64,000 bases of DNA from Streptacidiphilus rugosus AM-16 (GTDB lineage Bacteria; Actinomycetota; Actinomycetes; Streptomycetales; Streptomycetaceae), in NCBI RefSeq assembly GCF_000744655.1, contig NZ_JQMJ01000004.1:620001-684000 (forward strand), given 5' to 3'. Position numbers and translations under genes: made by a program. Position 1 is the stretch's first letter. Every line of letters starts with the position of its first letter. This document shows positions 25,408 through 33,835 of the stretch, piece by piece. The notes beneath the pieces are model-generated. The model made no database searches. It saw only the letters and a list, made by a program, of their open reading frames with translations, and was not told the origin of the DNA.

Positions 25408-25923
25408 TCCGCTCGCCGCCGGACTGACGCGGACTGGTTCGCCGGCGAACGCGCTGAGAGCGGGTAACACCCGGTGGGCGACGCTGCCGATGGGCTGGCA
25501 GTTGTCGGGGTGGTTGTGTCGGACCGCGGTGAACCTGAGTGAGACGGGGCCTCCAGCGTTGAAGATGCCGCCGCCGCTGTGGGCGGTGTTCTCGGTCACG
25601 TGGCTACGGTTGATTGTGAGGCTGGCTGGCAGCTGGCTGGGAATGTTGTTCAGGATTCCGCCGCCCTTGGCGCTTGTGCTGTTACGGCTGATCCGGCTGT
25701 CGTCGATGATGAGCACACCGCTGTCGGGGATCGGCGAACCGGGGGCCGAGAAGTTGATGTTGAGGATGCCACCGCCCGCGCCCTTGTTCCCCTTGGTGTC
25801 ATCGGGCGCGGAGTTGCCGACCACACGGCTGTGGTTGATCGTCACCCCCGCTAACCCCAGGAGGAGCTCTCCGGCGCCAGGCGCAGGGCGAGACTGCGCA
25901 CCGATGCGACCTGCGGACGCCAC
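25399..25923 (-). pseudogene. Beta-helix repeat protein, C-terminal fragment
   Basis: Minus-strand frame with repeated rungs of a right-handed beta-helix: GVTINHSRVVGNSAP, LIIDDSRISRNSTS and LTINRSHVTENTAHSGGGIF, each with the GGGI pattern seen in CSLREAI/polymorphic-membrane-type repeats. The last rung is followed by NHPDNCQPIGSVAH, the usual C-terminal end of these secreted proteins. Residues before about 25 (toward 25923) have no signal peptide or repeat, so the N-terminal part of the gene is missing. Intact relatives have 400 or more residues and are surface or secreted proteins. Confidence 0.65.
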
Positions 25924-26343
25924 GACCGGCGCCAGGCACCCGCGCGAACGCGTCGACGCCTGATCAGGTCACGATGCCGGCGCAGGACCGTATCCAGGCT
26001 GAGCCATCCGAGCGCGCAGCTGGGCCGACACCCTCACCGGCTCCTGGCTCCGCCCGGGCGCGCCTCCGCTGGCGCCCAATCTCCATGCTGCCCCGAACAA
26101 GGCCAGTACAGGAGCAGTCCTGGGCACGCGGGCACCCAATCATGGGATCGCCATCGGCAGCCGCCGAACGGAGCGATGCTCTCGACGCGCATCGGCGTCG
26201 GTGCGGGCCCGCACGAGATATTGACGTCTTGTCATGCCTCCTTCTACTATCCGCCGGGCCCTCTTCGCTGTCTGCGAGTCAGACATGCATGGCCTGCACC
26301 ACCCCGAATCTCCGCATGCGCAGTTGAAAGGGGTGCCACCATC
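25924..26343. other. No supportable gene; upstream region of the propeller gene
   Basis: About 420 bp without a recognisable coding pattern. Its last 150 bases have lower GC content (runs such as GATATTGACGTCTTGTCATG) and probably carry the promoter of the BNR protein gene. I could not define -35 and -10 boxes. Confidence 0.4.
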
Positions 26344-28431
26344 ATGTTCCACGCCGATCCCCGCCCATTAGCCGCTTCTCGCCGACGCCTGCAAAGCCTC
26401 GCCACAGCGGCCTCCGCGGCCCTCCTGCTGCTCGGCGTCACAAGCACAGCCCAGGCGACACCACCACCCCACCCGGCCGCCACGACGCCGATCCTGAACG
26501 TCAGCTCGTCCTGCTCCGGCCAGAACCAGGAAGTCGTGGCCGCCGCCGACACCACCGGCGACGTCTTCCAGTCCTGGATCGGATGCGGCGGCATCGGGTT
26601 CGCCCGGTCCACCAACAGCGGCGCCGGCTACAACGCGCCGATCATGCTGTCCGGCTCATCCGGAGCCTGGGACCCGGCACTCGCGGTCGCACCCAACGGC
26701 ACCGTCTACGCGGCGTTCATGTCGACGAACAACTACCCGGTCGTGGAGGCCTCGTTCGACCACGGGGCGACGTTCACCCAGACCGCCTCGGTGAAGCCAT
26801 CCGGAAGCGGCTACTTCGGCGACAGACCCTACATAGCCGTGGCACCCGACGGGACCGTGTACGTGACCTGGGACTACGGCCCCAACAAGAACAACGTCCA
26901 AACCACCTGCAGCCCGGTCGGATCGTGCTCCTTCGCCGACGGCCAGCTGAACACCGTCATCGAGAAGTCGACCGACGGCGGCAAGACCTTCAGCGGATTC
27001 ACCGCGATCGGCCCCAACTACCCGACCATGGGCGGATTCGCCGCACCACTGCTGGTCGACTCGCACGGCCGCGTGGACTCGCTCTACGAGGGCCACCCGA
27101 CCGACACCACGTCCCCCTACGCGATCCACAACGGCTACGAGTACTTCACCTGGTCGAACGACGCCGGCGCCACCTGGCCGAACCCGACCGTCCAGGTGCG
27201 GCCGGACGCCGGGACCGACGCGGTGGCCAACTGGTGGATCAACGGCTCCATCGCCATCGACGCCGGCGGAACGCTGTACGCCACCTGGGACACCCAGTCA
27301 TCCGGCACCGACATCGGCTGGCTCAGCTACTCCACCGACAACGGCGCCACCTGGTCCGCACCGACACACGTGACACCCGACAACACCAGCGCGGCGCACA
27401 TCATGGAGGTCGTCGGCGGCCCGGCGGGCACCGCATACGTCGGCTGGCAGACGAACGCGCCGAGCCAGGGCTACGCCACCTATCTGCAGACCTTCACCAC
27501 CGCGTCAGGGCTGGTCGGCACACCCACGCAGGTGTCGACCAACTACGGCAACGCCTCGGTGTGGCCGGGCGACACCTTCGGCCTGGCGAAGCTGCCGAAC
27601 AACCAGATCGCCGTGAGCTGGGGCAGCGCGGACAGCGGCGGTTCCACCGCGGAGATCTACGCGACGACCGTCTCCACCGCGCCCCCTGCGTCCGACTTCG
27701 CGCTCGCCGCGAACCCCGCCTCCGGCTCGGTCGCGCAGGGGTCGTCGGCCACCACCACGATCGCGACCACCGCGAGCGGCGGGGACACCGAGTCGGTCGC
27801 ACTGTCCGCGTCCGGCCTCCCGACCGGCGCCACAGCGGCGTTCAGTCCTGTGTCGGTCACGGCCGGCGGCTCTTCGACGCTGACCGTCTCGACGGCCCCG
27901 ACTACGCCGGTCGGGACGTATCAGATCACCGTCACGGGTACCGGGTCCGTGCACACCCACACCACCAGCTACGCGCTGACCGTCTCCTCGGCCACGGGCG
28001 GGCTCACCAACGGCGGTTTCGAGAGCGGCAGCTTCTCTGGCTGGACCACCACCGGCAACGCCGCGGTGACGGCCGGCGCGGCGCACTCCGGCAGCTACGG
28101 CGCGATGCTGGGCCTGACCACCCCGTCCAACACCTCCACCGCGGCGCAGACCTTCACCGCCCCGGCCGGCACCACCAAGCTGTCCTTCTACTACAACGTG
28201 ACCTGCCCGGACACCGTCACCTACGACTGGGCCACCGCCACGCTGAAGGACAACACCTCGGGCACCACCACCACCGTCCTGGCCAAGACCTGCGTCTCCA
28301 GCTCCGGCTGGGTGCTGAAGACCGCCACCGTCACCGCGGGCCACAGCTACACGCTGACCCTGACCAACAAGGACGACAACTACCCCGGCGACCCGACCTA
28401 CACCTACTACGACGACGTGACCGTCTCCTAG
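26344..28431 (+). CDS. Secreted BNR-repeat (sialidase-like) beta-propeller protein
   Basis: A 695-aa preprotein with a signal peptide (to about residue 42, SAALLLLGVTSTAQA). Residues 55-440 form a six-bladed propeller with Asp-box turns SFDHGATF, STDGGKTF, SNDAGATW and STDNGATW. Residues 450-540 are an Ig-like domain (FALAANPASGSVAQGSSA). The last 150 residues (NGGFESGSFSGWTTTGNAAV) form a jelly-roll, carbohydrate-binding-type domain. The Arg triad of true sialidases is not evident, so glycan binding or another lyase or hydrolase role is as likely. The protein acts outside the cell. ATG 26344 was chosen for the signal peptide; upstream in-frame codons look non-coding. Confidence 0.87.
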   Translation: MFHADPRPLAASRRRLQSLATAASAALLLLGVTSTAQATPPPHPAATTPILNVSSSCSGQNQEVVAAADTTGDVFQSWIGCGGIGFARSTNSGAGYNAPIMLSGSSGAWDPALAVAPNGTVYAAFMSTNNYPVVEASFDHGATFTQTASVKPSGSGYFGDRPYIAVAPDGTVYVTWDYGPNKNNVQTTCSPVGSCSFADGQLNTVIEKSTDGGKTFSGFTAIGPNYPTMGGFAAPLLVDSHGRVDSLYEGHPTDTTSPYAIHNGYEYFTWSNDAGATWPNPTVQVRPDAGTDAVANWWINGSIAIDAGGTLYATWDTQSSGTDIGWLSYSTDNGATWSAPTHVTPDNTSAAHIMEVVGGPAGTAYVGWQTNAPSQGYATYLQTFTTASGLVGTPTQVSTNYGNASVWPGDTFGLAKLPNNQIAVSWGSADSGGSTAEIYATTVSTAPPASDFALAANPASGSVAQGSSATTTIATTASGGDTESVALSASGLPTGATAAFSPVSVTAGGSSTLTVSTAPTTPVGTYQITVTGTGSVHTHTTSYALTVSSATGGLTNGGFESGSFSGWTTTGNAAVTAGAAHSGSYGAMLGLTTPSNTSTAAQTFTAPAGTTKLSFYYNVTCPDTVTYDWATATLKDNTSGTTTTVLAKTCVSSSGWVLKTATVTAGHSYTLTLTNKDDNYPGDPTYTYYDDVTVS

Positions 28432-28448
28432 CACAACCCCCGTAAGCG

Positions 28449-28487
28449 CGGTGGGCGGGCTGACCCGACCTGACAGCCCGCCCACCG
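28449..28487 (+). terminator. Strong stem-loop terminator of the BNR gene
   Basis: A perfect 14-bp stem, CGGTGGGCGGGCTG (28449-28462) with its complement at 28474-28487, loop of 11 bases, 18 bases after the stop codon. No T-run follows, as is usual in actinomycetes. Confidence 0.8.
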
Positions 28488-28664
28488 TCACACCCTCATC
28501 CCGCACCACCCGCTCTTGAACGGGGTCGGTCGGGACCGGCAGCCGTGGCGGTACTCCTCGTCGGAACAATCATGTCGAACGCATGCCATGAAGTTACGAA
28601 CTGTTCTCTGCTGATTGGAAGCATCCATCAAATGGCAGCGAACTTCCCCCGAACCAGCGTGGCA

Positions 28665-28713
28665 TGACTGGGGGTCAAGGGCTCGCAGTTTCAAGTCTTG
28701 TCGTCCCGACCAG
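28665..28713 (+). other. 3' fragment of a tRNA-Pro(GGG) gene, attachment-site-like
   Basis: TGA-CTGGGGG-TCA is the anticodon loop of a GGG proline tRNA; the following bases give the variable loop, a mutated T-arm (CGCAGTTTCAAGTCTTG) and the 3' acceptor strand CGTCCCG-A-CCA. The 5' half of the tRNA is absent. Actinomycete integrative elements often integrate into the 3' end of tRNA-Pro genes, leaving such a partial copy at one border. No integrase gene lies in the window. Confidence 0.65.
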
Positions 28714-29094
28714 CGTTTTCGCAGGTCGGAGGCCGTTTCCACCGAGAGGTGTGGACGGCCTTTTCGTTGTGTGCGTACCTAGTGGTCGCACTGTGGTCGC
28801 GGCCCGCGGCGGCCACGTTGACCGACTCTCGCAATTCGCCTGGCCTGGAATCGATTTGAGCTCGATCAGCTGGTTCCGGCACCTGGCCGCGTGATCGTCC
28901 TGTGGTCGCAACACTGCTCGGAGCACCACAGCAGTCGCCAGGACGGCGCGGTTGGCGCGGTGGTTGATGCCGCCGTGCCCACCGCAGAGGGTGCAGAGCG
29001 GGAGCTCGTGGCCGGTGGTGCCGGGCGCGTGGCCCCAGCCGGCGCAGTGCGCGCAGAGATCACGTTCGGGCGGCGGGCAGGTGCAGCTGGTCAT
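28675..29094 (-). CDS. DnaJ-type zinc-finger protein
   Basis: A 139-aa frame starting MTSCTCPPPERDLCAHCAGW. It contains two CxxCxGxG-like units, CAHCAGWGH and CTLCGGHGG, which resemble a two-CxxC zinc site of the DnaJ central domain. The middle (residues 45-65, NRAVLATAVVLRAVLR) is helical. The C-terminal 60 residues look unlike a folded domain, and the frame ends inside the tRNA fragment, so the C-terminus may be a read-through tail. A short copy of the N-terminus is at 25252-25407 on the other strand. Function unknown. Confidence 0.5.
   Translation of the reverse strand: MTSCTCPPPERDLCAHCAGWGHAPGTTGHELPLCTLCGGHGGINHRANRAVLATAVVLRAVLRPQDDHAARCRNQLIELKSIPGQANCESRSTWPPRAATTVRPLGTHTTKRPSTPLGGNGLRPAKTLVGTTRLETASP
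28730..28765 (+). terminator. Intrinsic terminator after the tRNA fragment
   Basis: AGGCCGT pairs with ACGGCCT (7 bp), with an inner CCAC/GTGG helix, and is followed by TTTT at 28761-28764. Its place 17 bases after the tRNA acceptor end fits the original tRNA terminator. Confidence 0.7.
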
Positions 29095-29193
29095 GCCAGA
29101 CGAGCGGCCGACGGTCCGGTTGCAGAGTGCTCCACCTGTGTGGCGCTACGCCATCCGGCACAACCCGCGACCGGGGTGATCGCTGGGCCGATC

Positions 29194-29607
29194 GTGATCA
29201 AACTTCCACTCCGCCGAGCTGCCCTCGCCGCCGCTGCCATCGCCCTGTGCAGCGGCGCCACCGCCTACACGCCCGGCGCAGCATCCGGCGGCATCATCCT
29301 CTCGAACGCCGACAGCGGGCGTACCTTCGTCGCATCCCCAGGCGACACCCTCCGGGTCCGTCTCAGCGCTGTGCAGGACCAGGGCACGACCTGGGTGTGG
29401 TCCGCGCCGGTGTCGTCGGACCCGGGCGTGCTGCAGCGCGTCCGTTTCCACACGAGTCCGGGCGGCGCTTCGGGCGCCAGGTTCGACGTGCAGGCGGACG
29501 GGACGGCGACGCTCGCGGCCGAGGCGCGGTGCACGGTCACGACCCCGGGCGCAGTGTGCCCGGAGATGGTCAGGACGTGGCAGGTCACCGTGGACGTCGC
29601 TGGCTAG
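29194..29607 (+). CDS. Secreted chagasin-like (inhibitor I42-type) protein
   Basis: A 137-aa preprotein: basic start KLPLRR, hydrophobic ALAAAAIALCSGATAY, then an Ig-like domain. The order GDTLRVRLSAVQDQGTTWVW, then SGARFDVQADGTATLAAEAR and VRTWQVTVDVAG matches chagasin-type inhibitors of papain-like cysteine proteases, with the TTWVW loop in place of the TTGYxW motif. Identification is by fold pattern, so another secreted Ig-like role is possible. GTG 29194 or the in-frame GTG 29176 could be the start; neither has a strong ribosome binding site. Confidence 0.65.
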   Translation: MIKLPLRRAALAAAAIALCSGATAYTPGAASGGIILSNADSGRTFVASPGDTLRVRLSAVQDQGTTWVWSAPVSSDPGVLQRVRFHTSPGGASGARFDVQADGTATLAAEARCTVTTPGAVCPEMVRTWQVTVDVAG

Positions 29608-29667
29608 CATGATCTGAAACGGCCCCGCTGCCCACGACGGGCGGCGAGGCCAGCTCCGTTGCTGGGG

Positions 29668-29730
29668 TCAGCCCCGCACGATGTTGGCCGCCTGGGGCCC
29701 TTCTGGCCTTGCTCCGCGTCGAAGCTCACG
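29668..29730 (-). pseudogene. C-terminal relic of a cold-shock gene
   Basis: Minus-strand codons read VSFDAEQGQKG, then, after a one-base shift at the GGGG/CCCC run 29694-29697, PQAANIVRG and a stop. This matches the last 20 residues of the cold-shock protein at 1369-1572 ([18 protein letters not shown]). The 5' two thirds are missing. Confidence 0.75.
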
Positions 29731-29774
29731 CCATGACCTGTGAACGAGCAACGGCGTCGATCGGGTGCGGCTGG

Positions 29775-29969
29775 TCAGTGCTCGGTCGCGGTGCCGCGTA
29801 GGACCTCGCAAGTGCGGCACGCCGGCGTGACGGGCAGATCGCTGATCGGCCGGATCTCGGCCGCGGGCGCGAGGGGGCTGCCACACAGGCTCCGGTGCGT
29901 GCCGGCGGGCACGATGTGCCAAGCGTAGATCTGCAGGAACTCGTACTCGGCCTGGAGTTGGAAGGGCAT
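29775..29969 (-). CDS. Small Cys-rich protein of unknown function
   Basis: A 64-aa product: MPFQLQAEYEFLQIYAWHIV, then HRSLCGSPLAPAAE and the C-terminal VTPACRTCEVLRG. The spacing of His/Cys and the CxxC pair suggests a small zinc-binding protein. ATG 29969 has AGGTGA six bases upstream; a GTG three codons earlier is the alternative. The gene is alone, and its neighbours give no hint of function. Confidence 0.6.
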   Translation of the reverse strand: MPFQLQAEYEFLQIYAWHIVPAGTHRSLCGSPLAPAAEIRPISDLPVTPACRTCEVLRGTATEH

Positions 29970-30150
29970 GAGGATCACCTGTTGGCGGGCTTCTCCCCAC
30001 GATCCGCTCAGGCAAGCGCGGGCGCATGGGTCGAACGGCCCAGACTTGCGTCTTCACCCGGACGGGCGGCAGAGGCCCAGCCGAAGATGCCGCTTATCCG
30101 CAGCCGCCTGAGGCTTGGACCAGAACCACACCCAAGCAGCAGGAGGCAGC

Positions 30151-30336
30151 GTGTCCGCGCACTTCGAGATCTACGAGGACAAGGCCCACCAGTGGCGATT
30201 CCGGTTGAAGGCCGGCAATGGCGAGATCGTCGCATCCGGCGAGGCGTACCCCACCAAGGCGAATGCCGAGCGCGGCTGCGAAGCCGTGAAGCGTGCCGCC
30301 GCCGAAGCCGACATCGTGGAAGCTAAGGCCGCGTGA
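30151..30336 (+). CDS. YegP-like protein, DUF1508
   Basis: A 61-aa single-repeat protein: FEIYEDKAHQWRFRLKAGNG, EIVASGEAYPTKANAERGCE and VKRAAAEADIVE cover one complete DUF1508 unit. E. coli YegP has two such units; single-unit forms are common in actinomycetes. Its biochemical role is unknown. The GTG at 30151 follows GGAGGCAGC. The stop overlaps the next gene start (GTGA at 30333), so both are translated together. Confidence 0.92.
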   Translation: MSAHFEIYEDKAHQWRFRLKAGNGEIVASGEAYPTKANAERGCEAVKRAAAEADIVEAKAA

Positions 30337-30650
30337 CCGGCCACATCCTGACCGAGGTCAGCGCCACGATCGCCCCTGAACGCGAAGCTGACCTGATCGC
30401 GGCCTACCAGCAGGCCGTCGCCCGGCCGCTCCCCGACGGGCTCCTCCGCACCGAACTCCTCCAGGGTGCCGACGGGGACTGGCGGATCCACACCTTGTGG
30501 CGCGACCAGGCCTCCCTGGACGCGATGCCCGCGTCTGCCGAGGGCCCCATCGCGCCCCGCCTCTTCCGCGACTCCGGCGGAGACCCACACGTCGCCTGGT
30601 TCCAGGTCGCCGGACACCGCCTCGTAACCGACCCCCAAAGCCGACCCTGA
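30333..30650 (+). CDS. Antibiotic-biosynthesis-monooxygenase-fold protein
   Basis: A 105-aa ferredoxin-like protein: TGHILTEVSATIAPEREADL, then LLRTELLQGADGDWRIHTLW and RDQASLDAMPASAEGPIAPR. The LLQG...W...D..W pattern is that of the ABM superfamily; the SASAEG segment near the end is seen in members of unknown substrate. Cytoplasmic, probably dimeric. Coupled to the DUF1508 gene by a 4-bp overlap. Confidence 0.87.
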   Translation: MTGHILTEVSATIAPEREADLIAAYQQAVARPLPDGLLRTELLQGADGDWRIHTLWRDQASLDAMPASAEGPIAPRLFRDSGGDPHVAWFQVAGHRLVTDPQSRP

Positions 30651-30950
30651 CGAACCGGGAGTGACGAGACCCCGGCACCCGTAAAAGGTCAACCGGGGCA
30701 GCCTGCCGAAACCAGCGCCGCGGAAACGGCGAGGATCGGGAACCGGGTCTCCGCACGGTCGATTCCTGCATGGAACCCCTCACGGGTTCGCTGGGCATCC
30801 GGCACATGTCGTATGGAAACGGTGTTCCGTCTGATCGCTGATGGCGTGAGGACACCAGTGCGAGTCAGGGACCGTCGCTCTTCCGGACCTGAGCCGCCTG
30901 TCGAACGGGTGCCAGACCTCGCTGTCCGCTCAAGGAATACGGTGCCGGTC

Positions 30951-32630
30951 TCATGCGGTCTGCTGGATGGAGGCTCCGGTGATGACGCCGTTGTCGACGG
31001 TGTAGGAGCCGCTGTAGTCCGCCGTGGAACCGTCAGTGTGGATGGCGTGAAGGTGCACGAACGCCCTGTCCCCGCTGACGCTGTCCACGGTGACCGTGTC
31101 GCTGGCGGTGTCGGCGAAGCCGTTGCTGAAGGAGCTGTACGAGCTGCCGAGGTTCTTGCCGCCCAGGTTCCATGCGGTGGCGTAGTCGTGCGCGTTGATC
31201 GCGGCGTAGTACGAGGTCACCACTTGGGCCGGACCTGGTGCGGGGTTCACAGGCGCGGGTGGTACGGGGTTCACGGGCGCGGTGACCGTGGTTGTGGCCG
31301 GCGCGGGGTTCGCAGGCGGCAGTGGTCTGGTGCTGGCGGGCAGGCTGGGCGAGGGGGCTGTGGGTGTTCTTGACAGGCTCGGAGTGGTAGAGCCGGCTGG
31401 AGTGGGCTGGCCGGCCGTGCCGGCGTGCTGGGTGTGGGTCGCCAGCACTGCCACGGCTGCTCCGCCGCCCACCAGCGCTGCGGCCAATACCGCCCCCGCG
31501 ATCACCAGCCACCGGGGGCGTCCGCGCCGTGGTCGGTCCGAGACAGGGGGCCCGGACCAGTCGCGCCCCACGTTGGTCGGTGGCGGCGGTGGACGACCGC
31601 TTCCCGCCACGGGCCGTCCACCTGTACCGACTCCGTGCCCGGGACCGGAACTGCTGGGCTCCTGCTGGAAGGAGCGCGGCTCGTCGGGTCCGCCTTTTGA
31701 CGGCCGGAAGGGCAGCGTCGGGGTCGCCGAGGCGGGCGGCTCCAGGGAGCGGTCCTGCGTCACGAACGGGGAGATCAGGGTCGGGCTGGGCGGCGTGTGG
31801 CCATGTGCCACCTCCTCCAGCATGCGAACCGCCTCATCCCCGGTGGCCCGCACAGCGGGATCCTTCGACATCAGCACCGCGATCACAGGAGCCAGCGGAC
31901 CGGCATGCACAGGCTCGGGCAACGGCTCGGCCATCACGGCCTGCAAGGTGGCTGCCGTCGTGCTGCGCTGGAACGGCGATTGCCCCTCGACTGCCGCGTA
32001 GAGGGTCGCACCCAAAGCCCACAGATCCGACTCCGGTCCCGGCCGGTGACCGGTGACCCGCTCCGGGGCAAGGTAGTCCGGCGAACCGACGATCTCCCCG
32101 GTCCGGGTCAGCCCACCGCTGCCCTCGAACCTGGCGATGCCGAAGTCGGTCAGCACCACCCGGCCGCGGCGGTCGATCATCACGTTGGCCGGCTTCACGT
32201 CCCGGTGCAGCACCCCCTGGCGGTGCGCCTGCGCCAGCGCCGAGGCAACCTGCGCGCCGACACGCGCTGCGTCGCGCGGCAGCAGGGTCCCCTCCAGCAC
32301 GAGGATCTCCGCGAGCGACTGGCCGTCGACCAGTTCCATCACGATCCACGGACGACCGTCCTGCTCGACCACGTCGTGGACAGTGATCACGCTCGGGTGG
32401 TCGATGCGCGCCGCAGCCCTGGCCTCCTGCTGCATCCGGGAGAACAGGGTGTGCAGGTCCACGTCGGGCATCCCGCTCACGTGCAGCTCCTTGACCGCGA
32501 CCTCGCGGTCAAGGAGCTGGTCACGGGCACGCCACACCACACCCATCCCCCCGCGGCCCAGGACATCGTCCAACAGGTAGCGCCCTGCCAGCAGGCGGTC
32601 AGGACCCTCCTCGGACGTATGTGCGGCCAT
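30951..32630 (-). CDS. Membrane Ser/Thr protein kinase (Hanks/PknB type) with secreted tail
   Basis: A 559-aa receptor kinase. The catalytic domain (residues 15-275) is complete: P-loop GRGGMGVVW, Lys in VAVKEL, HRDVKPANVM, DFG in LTDFGIARF, and the activation segment ending in SPDYLAPERV. A Pro-rich linker of about 100 residues leads to one membrane helix (WLVIAGAVLAAALVGGGAAV, about 375-395). Outside lies a Pro/Thr-rich stalk with repeated NPVPPAP units, then a 100-aa NTF2/SnoaL-like domain (QVVTSYYAAINAHDYATAWN). The external domain is expected to sense a ligand or the wall. No cognate phosphatase or operon partner is adjacent. Confidence 0.94.
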   Translation of the reverse strand: MAAHTSEEGPDRLLAGRYLLDDVLGRGGMGVVWRARDQLLDREVAVKELHVSGMPDVDLHTLFSRMQQEARAAARIDHPSVITVHDVVEQDGRPWIVMELVDGQSLAEILVLEGTLLPRDAARVGAQVASALAQAHRQGVLHRDVKPANVMIDRRGRVVLTDFGIARFEGSGGLTRTGEIVGSPDYLAPERVTGHRPGPESDLWALGATLYAAVEGQSPFQRSTTAATLQAVMAEPLPEPVHAGPLAPVIAVLMSKDPAVRATGDEAVRMLEEVAHGHTPPSPTLISPFVTQDRSLEPPASATPTLPFRPSKGGPDEPRSFQQEPSSSGPGHGVGTGGRPVAGSGRPPPPPTNVGRDWSGPPVSDRPRRGRPRWLVIAGAVLAAALVGGGAAVAVLATHTQHAGTAGQPTPAGSTTPSLSRTPTAPSPSLPASTRPLPPANPAPATTTVTAPVNPVPPAPVNPAPGPAQVVTSYYAAINAHDYATAWNLGGKNLGSSYSSFSNGFADTASDTVTVDSVSGDRAFVHLHAIHTDGSTADYSGSYTVDNGVITGASIQQTA

Positions 32631-32784
32631 CGTGGGACCTACCCCTCAGGATTCCCACTGTCCTACTACGACGTGTGCGTACCACCAGTTTCGCCCTCCG
32701 CCGTCCGACTGGCACCTTTCGCCGTTCCAGCCGGGCCGACACCCCCGAATCGGGCAGCGGCCCCGTCTGTGTTCGGGTGAGGGC

Positions 32785-32952
32785 CAGGGAGTCGGGACGT
32801 TCACCGAAAGCGGAGGCACCAGCTGGCGGGGCTCCATCGTCTACACCAGCGATTCACCCGAATTCGCGCAGCTCACGGGGGTCGCGGGGGCCTTCGAGTG
32901 GGAGGTGGACGAGAGGGGCAAGGCCCACGGCCAGATCTGGGCCTGGAAGTAA
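32785..32952 (+). pseudogene. C-terminal fragment of a small conserved protein
   Basis: The frame before the stop at 32950-32952 reads GVGTFTESGGTSWRGSIVYT, then SPEFAQLTGVAGAFEWEVDE and GKAHGQIWAWK. It looks like the last 55 residues of a small beta-rich protein. Upstream the frame loses coding character and has no good start, so it is probably a 5'-truncated gene. I cannot name the family. Confidence 0.45.
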
Positions 32953-33078
32953 GCCCGACTCCCAGGACGTCGTGGTGCCCACACCTGTCCCGGGCGCCAC
33001 GACGTGGACAGCTCGCGGGGCTGCCGATTGCAGTCGGTCAGCAGGCGACGAGGCCGGTCCAGCGTCGGACCGTTGCCG

Positions 33079-33444
33079 TCAGGCTCGTTTGGCGTAGTCC
33101 GCGAAGCCCTGCCAGTCGATCACGACACAGGGCTCATCACCAACGATCCACGCATCGTGCCCAGGGGGGCAGACCATGAAGTCGCCCGGCCCGTATTCCA
33201 TTTCCTCGCCGCCGTCCATGACGATCTTCATGCGGCCGGAAATGAAGTAGCCCATGTGAGCGGCCTGGCAGCTCTCGGTCTGGGCGATGGGCTTGACGTG
33301 CTTGGACCACTGCCATCCTGGTTCGAACGTTGCCCGGCCCACCGGCCCTTCATCGAGATTGACCAGTTCGAGCTTGCCCTTGCCCTCCTCGAACGGGCGG
33401 ACCTCCTCGGGCGAATCAAGGCTCATACGGACCAGACCAGCCAT
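33079..33444 (-). CDS. Single-domain cupin protein
   Basis: A 121-aa cupin. Motif 1 is represented by WSKHVKPIAQTESCQAAHMG and motif 2 by PGDFMVCPPGHDAWIVGDEP; the GYFISGRMKIVMDGGEEMEY segment between them is typical of regulators or binding proteins with this fold. His residues at the usual positions suggest metal binding. The ATG at 33444 follows GGGAG. No operon partner lies close; the function is not predictable from context. Confidence 0.88.
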   Translation of the reverse strand: MAGLVRMSLDSPEEVRPFEEGKGKLELVNLDEGPVGRATFEPGWQWSKHVKPIAQTESCQAAHMGYFISGRMKIVMDGGEEMEYGPGDFMVCPPGHDAWIVGDEPCVVIDWQGFADYAKRA

Positions 33445-33835
33445 CTCTCACGCTCCCACTTCTTCGGCACTGACAATTCCGCTACTCAGCGGCTCCGCTT
33501 TCAGGGCACACCACACGCAGCCCTACGTCCACGCCGACGCACGACTTCCCCACGCTCCCCCACCCAAGTGGCCCACAGCGCCGATCAAGTCATCCCGTTC
33601 TACCGGCCGAAGGGCCGCGGACCAGCATCCCGGGCGTGAGTATCCCCTCCGAGCCCGACCCGTTGTCCCTCCTCTTCGCCGAGCCCGCCCACCGCACCGA
33701 GATCCTGATCAGTCATGCGAGGGTGTCCACCGGCGGCCCTAGCGGGGCCTCTGCGCTTGCCGGGGTCGGTACGAAGTCGTCCGACTCGAAGCCGCGGAAG
33801 CCGCCACCGTTGAAGGAGACCCGTTGGCGCGGGCG
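33445..33835. other. No supportable gene
   Basis: A 390-bp stretch between two minus-strand genes. A plus-strand frame from 33636 contains LISHARVSTGG, which resembles the active-site start of serine resolvases, but the rest does not fit, so I do not annotate it. No repeat or RNA gene seen. Confidence 0.4.

Noticed and set aside
27505-28569. A 354-codon minus-strand open frame
   Set aside because: Shadow of the BNR propeller gene, low-complexity Gly/Arg/Val sequence.
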